From NCBI GenBank assembly GCA_963169325.1, contig CAUJEY010000167.1, positions 1-61,701 on the forward strand: a stretch of 61,701 bases of DNA, written 5' to 3'. Of the stretch, positions 1 through 8,900 are shown piece by piece (the first letter of the stretch is position 1; each line of letters begins with the position of its first letter). Below the pieces are notes generated by a model. It saw only the letters and a program-made list of their open reading frames with translations. It ran no database searches and was not told the origin of the DNA. The position numbers and the translations under genes were made by a program. Source of the stretch: Bacteroidota bacterium (lineage in GTDB: Bacteria > Bacteroidota > Bacteroidia > Chitinophagales > Saprospiraceae).

Positions 1-138
1 TGGAGCGAGGGCGAGCAAATTTTATTTCTATTGAGGCAAAATTTGCAGCCGTAGCCGGGTGCCTACGGCGAAAATTTTAACGAAGAGAGAAATAAAATTG
101 GCCGTCCGTAGCCCAGCGACTAAATTTTAAACACGCTC
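1..138. mobile_element. Miniature inverted-repeat element, copy 1 (left end outside window)
   Basis: This matches positions 2762-2899 base for base except at position 56 (C here, T at 2817). The right terminus CACGCTC ends at 138 and is followed by TAA, the same trinucleotide that flanks the two complete copies. The left terminus lies before base 1. A central hairpin is visible: GCCGTAG (48-54) pairs with CTACGGC (63-69). The last base of the element plus the TAA supplies the TAG stop codon of the neighbouring beta-barrel gene. There is no room for a transposase, so it must be non-autonomous. Confidence 0.8.
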
Positions 139-725
139 TAAAACCGCCTGCCCACACAAACACCCAACAACAGGATCGTGCCCTCTCCCATGGGCGCCCC
201 TTCGGTTTTTACATTGATTTCCACGCCAAAAGCGAGGGACGGCGCAACAAACCAGGGGCTTTTTCCCAATAGAAATAAATATCCGGCTTCGGCCGTCGGT
301 TGCAGCACCACAATCTTGCTCGTGCCGGCGCCAATCACGACGCCGTTGTCGTCTTTATCCTGCCAGTCTAATTTGTTGCGCCATATATCGGCGCGCGGGC
401 CGGCAAACCAGCCGGACCAGCCCTTGCGGAAATAATAGCGGTAACCGAGTGTGCCGCCGAAACCGTCGCCCCGTTCGTCGTCCTGCACGCCCAGATCGCC
501 GTGCCGCACCCGGTTATAGCCGGCGCGCAGGTGCAGGCTATGGCGGGATTTAAAAAGATAGTCGAATCGCAAGCCGGGTATAAGACCGGTGGGGTAGGCC
601 TGAAATTCAAAAGCGAGGGAACGGAGCGTGGCACTTGATTGGGATGCAGCGCCCGATTGAGTAAAAGCCGTTGAATAAAGCAGGCCTGCCAGTAGAATGG
701 AGAGAAAAAGTCGCGTCATAAACAT
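138..725 (-). CDS. Outer-membrane beta-barrel-type protein
   Basis: A 195-residue secreted protein. The start chosen is the ATG at 725 (MFMTRLFLS...; the ATG at 719 is equally possible), because it opens directly into a hydrophobic signal peptide ending near STAFTQ. A longer in-frame start upstream would put a basic, non-signal stretch first. The mature part alternates polar and aromatic residues (for example FRKGWSGWFAGPRADIW) and ends in an aromatic residue (GRRF), as bacterial beta-barrel proteins do for BAM recognition. Small porin-like barrels of this size are common in Bacteroidota, but I do not recognise a specific family. The TAG stop is formed at the junction with the mobile element copy at 1-138, so the original C-terminus may have been slightly different. 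Confidence 0.7.
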   Translation of the reverse strand: MFMTRLFLSILLAGLLYSTAFTQSGAASQSSATLRSLAFEFQAYPTGLIPGLRFDYLFKSRHSLHLRAGYNRVRHGDLGVQDDERGDGFGGTLGYRYYFRKGWSGWFAGPRADIWRNKLDWQDKDDNGVVIGAGTSKIVVLQPTAEAGYLFLLGKSPWFVAPSLAFGVEINVKTEGAPMGEGTILLLGVCVGRRF

Positions 726-839
726 ACGAGGGCGAGCCGGTCGGCATAAGAGTAGGGTAATATCGTTTTGGAAGCGGCTGCGGTCATGCTTACGGTTCTT
801 TCGGACAAAAATAAGGAAAATAATGATCCAATGATTCAA

Positions 840-903
840 TGACGATAAATGCCCCCCAATGACCTAATGACGCCCAATGACGATAAATGACGCCCACTGA
901 CCA
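840..903. repeat. Degenerate short tandem repeat (AATGACG words)
   Basis: The words CAATGACG, ATAAATGACG and TAATGACGCCC recur several times between the two divergent genes at 725 and 1003. It belongs to the same type of short-word array seen elsewhere in the window, here without an inverted arm. Confidence 0.6.
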
Positions 904-1002
904 TCCTCATCCACTCTCCTGACGCGCGCCCTTGCGCGGTTCCTGTATAAGAGGCAAAGCTTTGCATATTGATTACCCATTCACAACATAAAAACAATAG
1001 CT

Positions 1003-2730
1003 ATGCGTACCCTCCTTTTTTTCTTTGTTGCTCTTTTAGCCGCAAGTCAGGTCGTATGGAGCCAAACAGATAAGGCGTTGCTTCGGCAGTTGGCCGAAGA
1101 AAACAAAAAATCCGTCGAAGCGCTCGCTTTATACCCGGAAGATGCCCGTCTGGCCATTCTGGAGGCGTCTAAATATCCGGAAGTGTTGATCAAAATGAAA
1201 AACGCGCAGGAGAAAACCAGTGCGGCCTTTCGTACGCTGATCGAAGATTTTCCGCGCAGCACACAAACCGTTTTTTACGATTTGACGCGCTATCCCGGTT
1301 TAATTGCCACACTGGTGTCGCGGCAAAATGATCAAAGCGCCATGCGCCAGGCTTTAGAGGTGTTGCCAGCGGCCAAACGCGACGAGGCTTTCGGCGTGGC
1401 GGAGCGGCAAATAGCTACCCTGGCCAAAATCGATAACCTGATGAATACCACGCAGCGCACTTTTGATCAAATCATCGCCGGCTATTCGGCGCCGGCTCAG
1501 GCGGCATTCCGAAAACTGCTGGATCTGCCCGAGGTAGTGGATATTCTCAACGAAGACCTGCGCTTTACCGTGCTCGTCGGCGACTTGTACAAAGAAGACC
1601 CTGCCTGGGTTTTGCATAAAATGGACTCCATGAGCCTGGCCGTTGCCCGCGAACACGCGGATGAACTGGACAATTGGAAAAAAAACGTTGAAAATGATCC
1701 GCAAGCCCGTTCCGAATTTCAGTCTGCTGCCCGGGAATATGCCACCGAATACGGCTATACTGATGATTTGTACGACATCGTCGACGATGACTTGTATTAT
1801 GAAGCGCCGCGGCCGGCGGTGGAGTACAACTACTACCATTACAACTACCCCTATTGGTTCGGCTATCCGTGGTGGGCGCCGCAGCCCTGCTGGCGGCCCT
1901 ATCCATCCTGGTGGTACTGGGGTTTTTACCCATATCAACAATCGGTCGTGATCATTTATATGCCCTCTTACCACTTCATGCACTGGTACTTTTGGCATCC
2001 GCATCACCACAACCGGTACAACCGCTTATCGACACATTTCGTCAACCACTACTACGGCCATCGCCGTTCGGGGACTACTATCACCATGGGCGTCGGGGAA
2101 TGGCGCAACCAAAACCGGGATATTATTTCCGACACCTGGCTGAACGATAAAGCCCGCTTGCCCGAACGCCTGCGCGAATACGCCCGCTTCGAAAACGGGC
2201 GTCAGCAATACAATGCGAAAAACCCCGCCAATGCGCTTACACCGGAAAAATACCTGGAAAAAAATGGCCGCCAGTACCCCGAGATGGAAAAATCCCGCGC
2301 ACAGGCGAAAACGGAAATTCAACGCGAACGCACAGAGCAGGATCGTCAGCGCTCCGATTGGGCGCCGCCTAAGGAACCTGTAAAACCGGAGCCGGCTCCG
2401 GCCCGGGTACCGCGCACCAACCAGCCTGAAAAACCCAAAACACTTCCCACGCAGCCGGGCCGCGAACCTGCCGATAAAGCCAAACCGACGCAACCGACCG
2501 AACCGGCACAACGCCCCGAACGCCCCGCCACCCGGCCGCAAAAGCCCGCCGTCGACGAAGCCAAGGAGTACCACCGCGATAAGTGGCAGGAACCTGCACG
2601 AACACAGCCGAAAACAGAACGCGCCCCGGCGCCTCAACCCAAACAAACGGCCCCGGCACAACGTAAGGAAACGCCCAGACAGACTAAACCGCAAGCAGCG
2701 CCAAAAACAGAAAAACAGCGGGGTGGGTAA
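1003..2730 (+). CDS. Secreted protein with an aromatic-rich centre and a Pro/Lys/Gln-rich tail
   Basis: 575 residues. An N-terminal signal peptide (about 1-20, ending VVWSQ) is followed by a helical domain to about residue 260. Its LALYPEDARLAILEASKYPE stretch resembles by eye the repeated ALYPDPLLAQVLAASTYP-type motif of DUF3300 proteins. An acidic patch around 250-264 leads into a segment at about 265-355 that is extremely rich in Tyr, Trp, His and Pro (for example YNYYHYNYPYWFGYPWW). The last about 190 residues are low-complexity Pro/Lys/Gln/Glu and probably disordered. No enzyme motif is visible. The layout suggests an exported structural or adhesive protein, which is inference only. It lies between two copies of the same miniature element. 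Confidence 0.75.
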   Translation: MRTLLFFFVALLAASQVVWSQTDKALLRQLAEENKKSVEALALYPEDARLAILEASKYPEVLIKMKNAQEKTSAAFRTLIEDFPRSTQTVFYDLTRYPGLIATLVSRQNDQSAMRQALEVLPAAKRDEAFGVAERQIATLAKIDNLMNTTQRTFDQIIAGYSAPAQAAFRKLLDLPEVVDILNEDLRFTVLVGDLYKEDPAWVLHKMDSMSLAVAREHADELDNWKKNVENDPQARSEFQSAAREYATEYGYTDDLYDIVDDDLYYEAPRPAVEYNYYHYNYPYWFGYPWWAPQPCWRPYPSWWYWGFYPYQQSVVIIYMPSYHFMHWYFWHPHHHNRYNRLSTHFVNHYYGHRRSGTTITMGVGEWRNQNRDIISDTWLNDKARLPERLREYARFENGRQQYNAKNPANALTPEKYLEKNGRQYPEMEKSRAQAKTEIQRERTEQDRQRSDWAPPKEPVKPEPAPARVPRTNQPEKPKTLPTQPGREPADKAKPTQPTEPAQRPERPATRPQKPAVDEAKEYHRDKWQEPARTQPKTERAPAPQPKQTAPAQRKETPRQTKPQAAPKTEKQRGG

Positions 2731-2739
2731 TTAATCTAA

Positions 2740-2899
2740 GAGCGTGTTTAAATTTTAGTGCTGGAGCGAGGGCGAGCAAATTTTATTTCTATTGAGGCAA
2801 AATTTGCAGCCGTAGCTGGGTGCCTACGGCGAAAATTTTAACGAAGAGAGAAATAAAATTGGCCGTCCGTAGCCCAGCGACTAAATTTTAAACACGCTC
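2740..2899. mobile_element. Miniature inverted-repeat transposable element, copy 2 (complete)
   Basis: 160 bp bounded by GAGCGTG and CACGCTC. The terminal inverted repeats are identical over 19 bp (GAGCGTGTTTAAATTTTAG at the left, its complement at the right). TAA flanks both sides (2737-2739 and 2900-2902), a 3-bp target duplication. A central hairpin is formed by GCCGTAG and CTACGGC. It has no coding capacity. The TNA-type 3-bp duplication and GAGC-type ends recall some IS5-superfamily groups, so such a transposase acting in trans is a reasonable guess. Confidence 0.85.
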
Positions 2900-3003
2900 T
2901 AAGTTGTTTGACCTTTTCCCCTGTGCGTCAACGCTCCAAAGGAAGGCAAGTTTGATGCACAGGGCGAAATGTTACTTAAATTACCATGTTAACAATGCAT
3001 ACC

Positions 3004-4203
3004 ATGAAAGCAATAACAATCAATTCAATCTTTTTCCTAAGCCTGCTCTTATGGGTGGGGCCGGCCTATTCCGCCACTATTCTGACCGGCGAATCAGTGC
3101 GGATCAGCAACCCTGTTGAGGGCAACGTGTATGCCGGCGCGGGGCAAATCACGATTGCGGCCGTCGTCAACGGCGATGTCAGTGCCGGCGCCGGTGAAAT
3201 GTGGGTAATGGACACCATCCGGCGCGACCTGATTGTCGGCGGTGGACGTATTCACATCAACGGTGTCATCGGGGAAGACCTGCGATGCGGCGGCGGAACA
3301 GTGACACTCCGCGGAAACGTACTGGGCGACGTATTGATGGGCTGCGGCGAACTGGAAATCGGTCCCGACGCGGTCATCTATGGCGATCTCGTGGTTGGCG
3401 GCGGCCGGGTACGCATGTACGGCCGCGTGCTGGGGTCCGTGGTGGTAGCCGGCGGCGAAATTGAGTTCAACGGAACTGCCGAAAAAGATGCCGAAATCCG
3501 GGGCGGCGACGTCATGCTCAATGGCATTTTCCGCGGGCCGTGCAAATTCGCCGCTGAAACACTCCGCTTGGGGCCGAACGCCGAATTTTACCAGGAGGTG
3601 CGGTATTGGCAAAAAAGCGGCGAGGTGGATATGGCCCGGTACTTACGCAGCGGGGCGCGTGCTACTTTCGACGAATCGTTGCAACAAGATATGGGACAGT
3701 ACAAGAAAAACTGGTTCGTGCAGGCATTTTCTGCGTTTTTCCTGTATCGCCTGCTGGCCGGCATTTCGATGATTGCTATTTTGGTTCTCCTGTTCGATCA
3801 ATTTTTTAAACGGACGGTCCGCGACCTTCCCAGCCAATGGCTGAACCGGTTCGGAACCGGCGTACTCTATATTATTGGTCTGCCGGTAGCGGTTATTTTG
3901 TTATTTATCACAGTTATTGGTATTCCGATCGGCCTTTTCGCGTTGTTCTTTTATGGCTTTACCCTGGGGTTTGCCTATTCCCTGACGGCCACCGTCGGCG
4001 CCTACGCCTGGGAACAGTACCGTGGGCTGAGTTGGACCAAAGGGCAGCATATCCTGGCGGGTGTCGGTATCCTGCTGGGTTTGAGAATCATTGCCTGGAT
4101 TCCGGCACTTGGCTTTCTGCTGGTGGCAATAGCCGCGGCCATAGCGTTTGGGAGTATTGTAAAGGCTATCCTTACGCGTTCAACCCCGGAAGCGGCGCTA
4201 TAA
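3004..4203 (+). CDS. Membrane protein with bactofilin-like beta-helix repeats
   Basis: 399 residues from the ATG at 3004. In-frame ATGs at 2986 and 2995 exist but only lengthen the signal peptide, which ends near GPAYS. Residues about 25-200 are short repeats of the type GDVSAGAGE, IVGGGRIHI, EDLRCGGGTVTL and GDLVVGGGRVRM, the periodic G-rich pattern of polymer-forming bactofilin-type beta-helices. The C-terminal half has about four to five hydrophobic helices (first near 245-265), so the beta-helix is fixed to the membrane and, given the signal peptide, probably faces the periplasm. Classical bactofilins are cytosolic, so this is a related exported architecture. It probably has a scaffold role. 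Confidence 0.75.
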   Translation: MKAITINSIFFLSLLLWVGPAYSATILTGESVRISNPVEGNVYAGAGQITIAAVVNGDVSAGAGEMWVMDTIRRDLIVGGGRIHINGVIGEDLRCGGGTVTLRGNVLGDVLMGCGELEIGPDAVIYGDLVVGGGRVRMYGRVLGSVVVAGGEIEFNGTAEKDAEIRGGDVMLNGIFRGPCKFAAETLRLGPNAEFYQEVRYWQKSGEVDMARYLRSGARATFDESLQQDMGQYKKNWFVQAFSAFFLYRLLAGISMIAILVLLFDQFFKRTVRDLPSQWLNRFGTGVLYIIGLPVAVILLFITVIGIPIGLFALFFYGFTLGFAYSLTATVGAYAWEQYRGLSWTKGQHILAGVGILLGLRIIAWIPALGFLLVAIAAAIAFGSIVKAILTRSTPEAAL

Positions 4204-4319
4204 GTGTATCTTGCACATCTAAACTCTTGATTATCTGTCGTTTTTAAACAAACTATAACGTCGTTTTAAAAAATTATTTAACCTTTGCAGACGTTAATGA
4301 CCGCATTAACCTGCCTTCT

Positions 4320-5918
4320 ATGCAACTGTCACCTCAAGCGCTGAGCGCGATCAAACAACTTATCAGCCAGGGCAACCTGGAAGAGGCCTATGAGCAATTG
4401 GTGAAATTGCTCGATGCGTACGCGCATTATGCCGAATTAGCCCATATCGCCCGCGTTAATCAGGCCGACTTGTACCAACTGAAGGCGCAGACGCTCAAAG
4501 GGATCATTCCGCCCGACGATGCCCGCCTTACTACGAATCAACTGACCGACAAAGCTTTACAATTGATCCGCCAGCTGGAAACGGGAAAAGTGGCTTTTGA
4601 AGAAGATATTAAACCCACCAGCTCCAAAGCCTGGCGCTATTACCTTGCCGGCGGTATTGTTGCCCTCACCGCAGCCATCCTGATTTGGAAATTGCTGGGC
4701 GGTAAAAAGGAGGAATGCCCCCAATTTAGCGAAACAGCCGAACTGAAAGTACTGATCCTACCTTTCAAACAAACCGGAAAAACGAAAGAAGCAGAACCGG
4801 AGTTTGATATCATGGACGGCCTGAACGACCTGATCGAAAAGACGCCCGGATTGCGCGTAAAGGCTCTGGCCGACGTCCACAAGAATTTTGATATCGAGGC
4901 GGACTACCCCAATTCCGCCCGGGCCGTGGAGATTGCCCGGAATTGCAACGCGCAAATGCTCGTTTGGGGAAAAGTCCAGCAATCCACCGGCAAGGAATAT
5001 ATTCTGGACGTGCGCTATCGCCTGCTCGACGCCGGCGGGGTGCGTTATGCCGGCGACACTACGATCAGCAACCTGCTCGCCGTGACGAAAGAGGCAAGCT
5101 GGACGCACGATGTGAAAGCGGTCACCAGGCTGTTGTATATGGTATTGGCCAATCAGATGCAGGTACATCTTGCCGCCAATATTCTTGCGGAGCTCGATCC
5201 AATCGACGATCCAAAAATGAATGGCGATGTTGCGGCAGCTATTGATACTGCCACCAGTTTGGTCCTGGCCGATTATTATATTCAGGAAAACGAAACGGAT
5301 AAAGCCATTGCCCAGTACGATAAAGTCCTGTCACAAGACCCGAATCACTCCCTCGCACTCACCAAACGTGGCGCATTGTTGCTGAAAAAAAAGGATTACT
5401 CCGGCGCTGCCCGCGATCTCGAAGCGGCGCAATCGGTTAATCCTCAATCTACCACGCCCGACCTGCAAAAAGCGCGCGTCGAAGCATTTTTGAAAAGCGG
5501 ACAACCCGAAAAAGCGCGCATCGAAATTGAAACACTTCGCCCGGGCGCCGCAGATGGTACCTGGCTGGACAACAAAACGCGGGAGATCACCGACAGCACA
5601 AAAGCCCTCACCAAAAGACGGGATGTGATGGAGCGTATGGCTGCCAAACGCCCTGAAAATGTGAACTTGGTCGACGCTGCAAAGGCAAATCTTGGGCTCG
5701 GCGATAATACCAAAGCCCTTAAATATGCAACCCAGGTACTTAAAAATGCCCCCGACAATAGGAAGGCGGTGGAAGTGGCCGCGGAAGCACACTTGCATAA
5801 CGGCGATACCGCCAAAGCCGTTGCCACAATCAAAGCAGCCGAGCGCGCCGGCGTAAATGTGAAAACGATCAAACTGCCACCTATACGACAACTGGCGTTG
5901 CCGCAAAAACAAGAGTAG
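4320..5918 (+). CDS. EAD11-like domain, one TM helix, TolB-like domain and TPRs
   Basis: 532 residues. Residues about 8-88 (IKQLISQGNLEEAYEQL near the start, GIIPPDDARLTTNQLTDKAL near the end) match by eye the effector-associated domain 11 pattern: a helical adaptor with a Gly-Ile-Ile/Leu-Ser turn and a final Asn-x-Ile/Leu helix. EADs are death-like adaptor domains predicted in bacterial conflict and signalling systems. One transmembrane helix follows at about 107-126. Residues 138-275 contain an ILPF...DGLNDLIEK pattern like TolB/FlgO-type domains. Tetratricopeptide repeats start near 310 (AIAQYDKVLSQDPNHSLA). No EAD11-bearing effector is encoded nearby. A hairpin just past the stop could end transcription. 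Confidence 0.8.
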   Translation: MQLSPQALSAIKQLISQGNLEEAYEQLVKLLDAYAHYAELAHIARVNQADLYQLKAQTLKGIIPPDDARLTTNQLTDKALQLIRQLETGKVAFEEDIKPTSSKAWRYYLAGGIVALTAAILIWKLLGGKKEECPQFSETAELKVLILPFKQTGKTKEAEPEFDIMDGLNDLIEKTPGLRVKALADVHKNFDIEADYPNSARAVEIARNCNAQMLVWGKVQQSTGKEYILDVRYRLLDAGGVRYAGDTTISNLLAVTKEASWTHDVKAVTRLLYMVLANQMQVHLAANILAELDPIDDPKMNGDVAAAIDTATSLVLADYYIQENETDKAIAQYDKVLSQDPNHSLALTKRGALLLKKKDYSGAARDLEAAQSVNPQSTTPDLQKARVEAFLKSGQPEKARIEIETLRPGAADGTWLDNKTREITDSTKALTKRRDVMERMAAKRPENVNLVDAAKANLGLGDNTKALKYATQVLKNAPDNRKAVEVAAEAHLHNGDTAKAVATIKAAERAGVNVKTIKLPPIRQLALPQKQE

Positions 5919-5926
5919 ACTTTGAA

Positions 5927-5951
5927 GGTGGGAAATATATTTATTCCCACC
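5927..5951 (+). terminator. Hairpin between convergent genes
   Basis: GGTGGGAA (5927-5934) pairs with TTCCCACC (5944-5951) around a 9-nt AT loop. It begins 8 bases after the stop of the EAD11 protein and overlaps the last codons of the convergent TraB/GumN gene. There is no strong T-run, so termination is likely but unproven. Confidence 0.45.
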
Positions 5952-8900
5952 CGCTGCCCCGCACTACCCGGTATCGCGCGCGGTTGGCAAACCGGTTTTC
6001 ACCGATTTTTTTCTGGATATATTCTTCTTTTTCCGTTTCGGACAGTTCGGGTAAAATATTTACTTCCGGCTGGCTCTGAAACCTCAGGTAATCTTTTTTT
6101 GAATCGGTATTAGCCGGGTTGGCACCGAACATATAGGCGTTAGCCGGTAACCGGAGACTTGCCAGTATCCACTTTTCCTCTTTTTTCCTTTTTATCTCAA
6201 AGAAGTACAGCACGGCGGGGTTGTTCCATCGTTTGGCCGGATGAGCGCTGCGGAACCGTATGGAGTCCTGCTCTTTGATTTGGTCTCCGGCTTCTTCCAC
6301 CAGTATCGAACGGGCAAGGGCAATGGTGTCCTTGAACCACGCAGCATAAACTGCCGTTTGCCCGGCTTCAGCCAGCTGCCGGTATAGGTGGATGCGGGTA
6401 AAGTCGTTCTCAACAAATGGCCGAAGGGTATCTAATGCAACCGATGTGCCATATTGCTGCAAATAACACCATGACGTTACCTGAATGGTTTTTTCCGGAC
6501 TACGGGTAGCCTGCCGGAACAGTTGATTTACACCGGCATCCTTCCGGGAAAATGGAGCCAGTATCCGCAGCCGTTGCTCAATTTTGCCATGCTTATTCCG
6601 GTGAATTCCATCAAAATAGCCATATTCATACGAATAGCTATCCTGGATATCTTCTCCTTTGGATTGCGCCTGTAGCTGTACCTGACTGAGCAGTATAGCC
6701 GTTTCCTGCCGCAGTAACGGTACCAGACGGGCATATTCTTTCGGCTGCATCAGTTTTTTGTAGACCAGGAGTTCGATTAAATCGAGCACCTCGTCGCGAT
6801 AAGACTGCTGCTCAAACAGCGGTAAAATTTTTCGAAAAATTTTTGCCGTTAGTTCCAGCGTATCTTTTAGCGCATGGAAGAGGTCTCCCCGGACGAATGG
6901 AGTCAGGTAGACTGCTTCCTGATTCAGACGCTGTACCAGGGCCTCATAAGCCGGGCGACTCCGAATATTTGCCATGGCTCTCAGTATCGTTTGTCGGTAG
7001 CGTACAGAATCGGGATGGCGGTCGAAAAAGTCTTGCAGGTATTGCAACGCCTCAGTGGGTTGGGCGTCGCCGAGTGCAGATATCAACGCCGCGCGGTAAT
7101 TGTAGCGGAGTTTGCCAAATTCAGGATGTTCGATAGCTGCCCGCAGGGCCGGATAATCCGACGAGTCAAAGTGTTGCCACGCGGATAGCAGTTCTCTCAA
7201 GGCCCCTTCGCGAACAAGACTGTCCGTTGCGTAAATAAGTTGCAGGTATTCGCGGTTGCGCCGGCCAAAAGGCAGGGTGCCGGTAGTCGTATCTGTCGGC
7301 GTAAAACTGCTAAACAGGGTACGTATGAATTCACTTTCCTGCAAACCGAATTGAACGGTTGCGGCCAGCGTATATATCCGGCCCGGCGTCACGACCATGC
7401 GGGCGCGGATCGCGCGGATACTGTTGGTGTCTTCCAGCAGGAAATTGCCGGTTAACCGCTGTGGATCGTTCAACTCCCAATGCGCTTCTCGCAGAACCAA
7501 TTGGTGATCATTCGTCAGTTGTGCTTCCGAAAGTGTTTGAAACGAGTCAATGGCAACCAATGTTTGCCCCTTTTGTAACCCTTTGGCCATCACCAAAATT
7601 TCCTCGCCTTGCCGTGCCAGTTTCAGGAAACGGGTATTTACCCCGGTTTTCATTTCGGGCATTTTGTTTCCCATTTCACTTTTCAGGAGCCCCTCCTCGA
7701 TGATTCGCCTTAATTTAATCACAAAGGGCGGGACAGGCTCCACGGCGGCTACCGGTACCTTGGCTCGAAACATTAGCGTGGTGTCCGAAATATCCTGCCA
7801 ACCTTCCGGGTATCGGAAGGGGGCGATGGTAAAAGATTCAAAAAAAGGTAGTGGCGCTTCATCCGTCCACTTACGGCATCCCAGCAGGAAATAACGTGGC
7901 CCATCGATCACCAGACGTAAAAAATAGAAAGCACTGTCGCGGTCGGACCGAAAAGAAACATCCTGAACGGGAAACGGTTTTTCGGCCACCTGTCGGATCA
8001 CCGGCGGTTGTTTGGTGAATTCGGCTGCTATTTTTTCGCCGATGATATTCAGCTCGAACGAATCCTCTTCGATGTATTGCCAGTCGTGAAAATCGGCGCG
8101 GTACAGCAAATAAAATGCACTGTCGGTCGGTTCGGTGGCGGCCACCAGGCAGGGGCCGGCTTTTTTGTTGCCGGTCGTATTGAGGAAAGGCGCCTCCGGG
8201 AAACGAACGCTAAACCCGCCTTGCGGCGGACTCACGGTAAACGGCTGCTGCGCTGCGCCGGATATTGACGTCGAAAACCGGATACTGTTCATAAATCGGG
8301 AGCCTTCATTACCCAAAGCATAATCGCCGTTGCCGCCGGTGGCAAACAGGAAAACGTTCATGGGCCCGACAAATATTTTGTAGCGCATGACATCTCCCCG
8401 GCGGGTACGGGTCGTAATTTCATGTCCGGGAAACGGGTGTGTCAGGTGTTTGCGCTCCTGGATTTTTCCCGGTATTTTTTCATAAATCAGGCTGTCGATT
8501 CGCCCGGCGATATAGTCGGGATTTTGGCCGTTCCAAAGGCCGTAGGTGGGAAGCTGATACACGGCATAATACGCGCCGTTGCCCATGTCGGCGCAGAGTT
8601 GTTGCTCGAGTCCCTGGGCTTCCATCGTCTGGTAAAACTTCCCGGGGGCTTCCACCGACCAGGTGGAATCGGGCGCCCATTGCCTGGAAAACTGCACGGA
8701 ATAGCGCAGGGCGTCGATGGAGTCTTTTACCAACTTGCTGTTTTGGGTGCTGAATTGCACCGGTCGCAGGGCATATCCTTTTTCGCGCAGCATTTTAATA
8801 AGACCCATTTCGCCAGGCAGATGAGCGGCGCCGACCGCTGAAAAAAGCACGGTCCCACTTTGTAGAATGGAGTCGATCTGATGGGTCATCAGCAGATTAC

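Noticed and set aside
1354-2010. 218-codon minus-strand frame opposite the aromatic-rich gene
   Set aside because: It is a shadow of the coding strand. The signal peptide and domain structure are on the plus strand.
1-2899. A composite transposon formed by the two miniature elements
   Set aside because: There is no transposase and the outer end of copy 1 is outside the window. Direct orientation and identity are consistent but insufficient.
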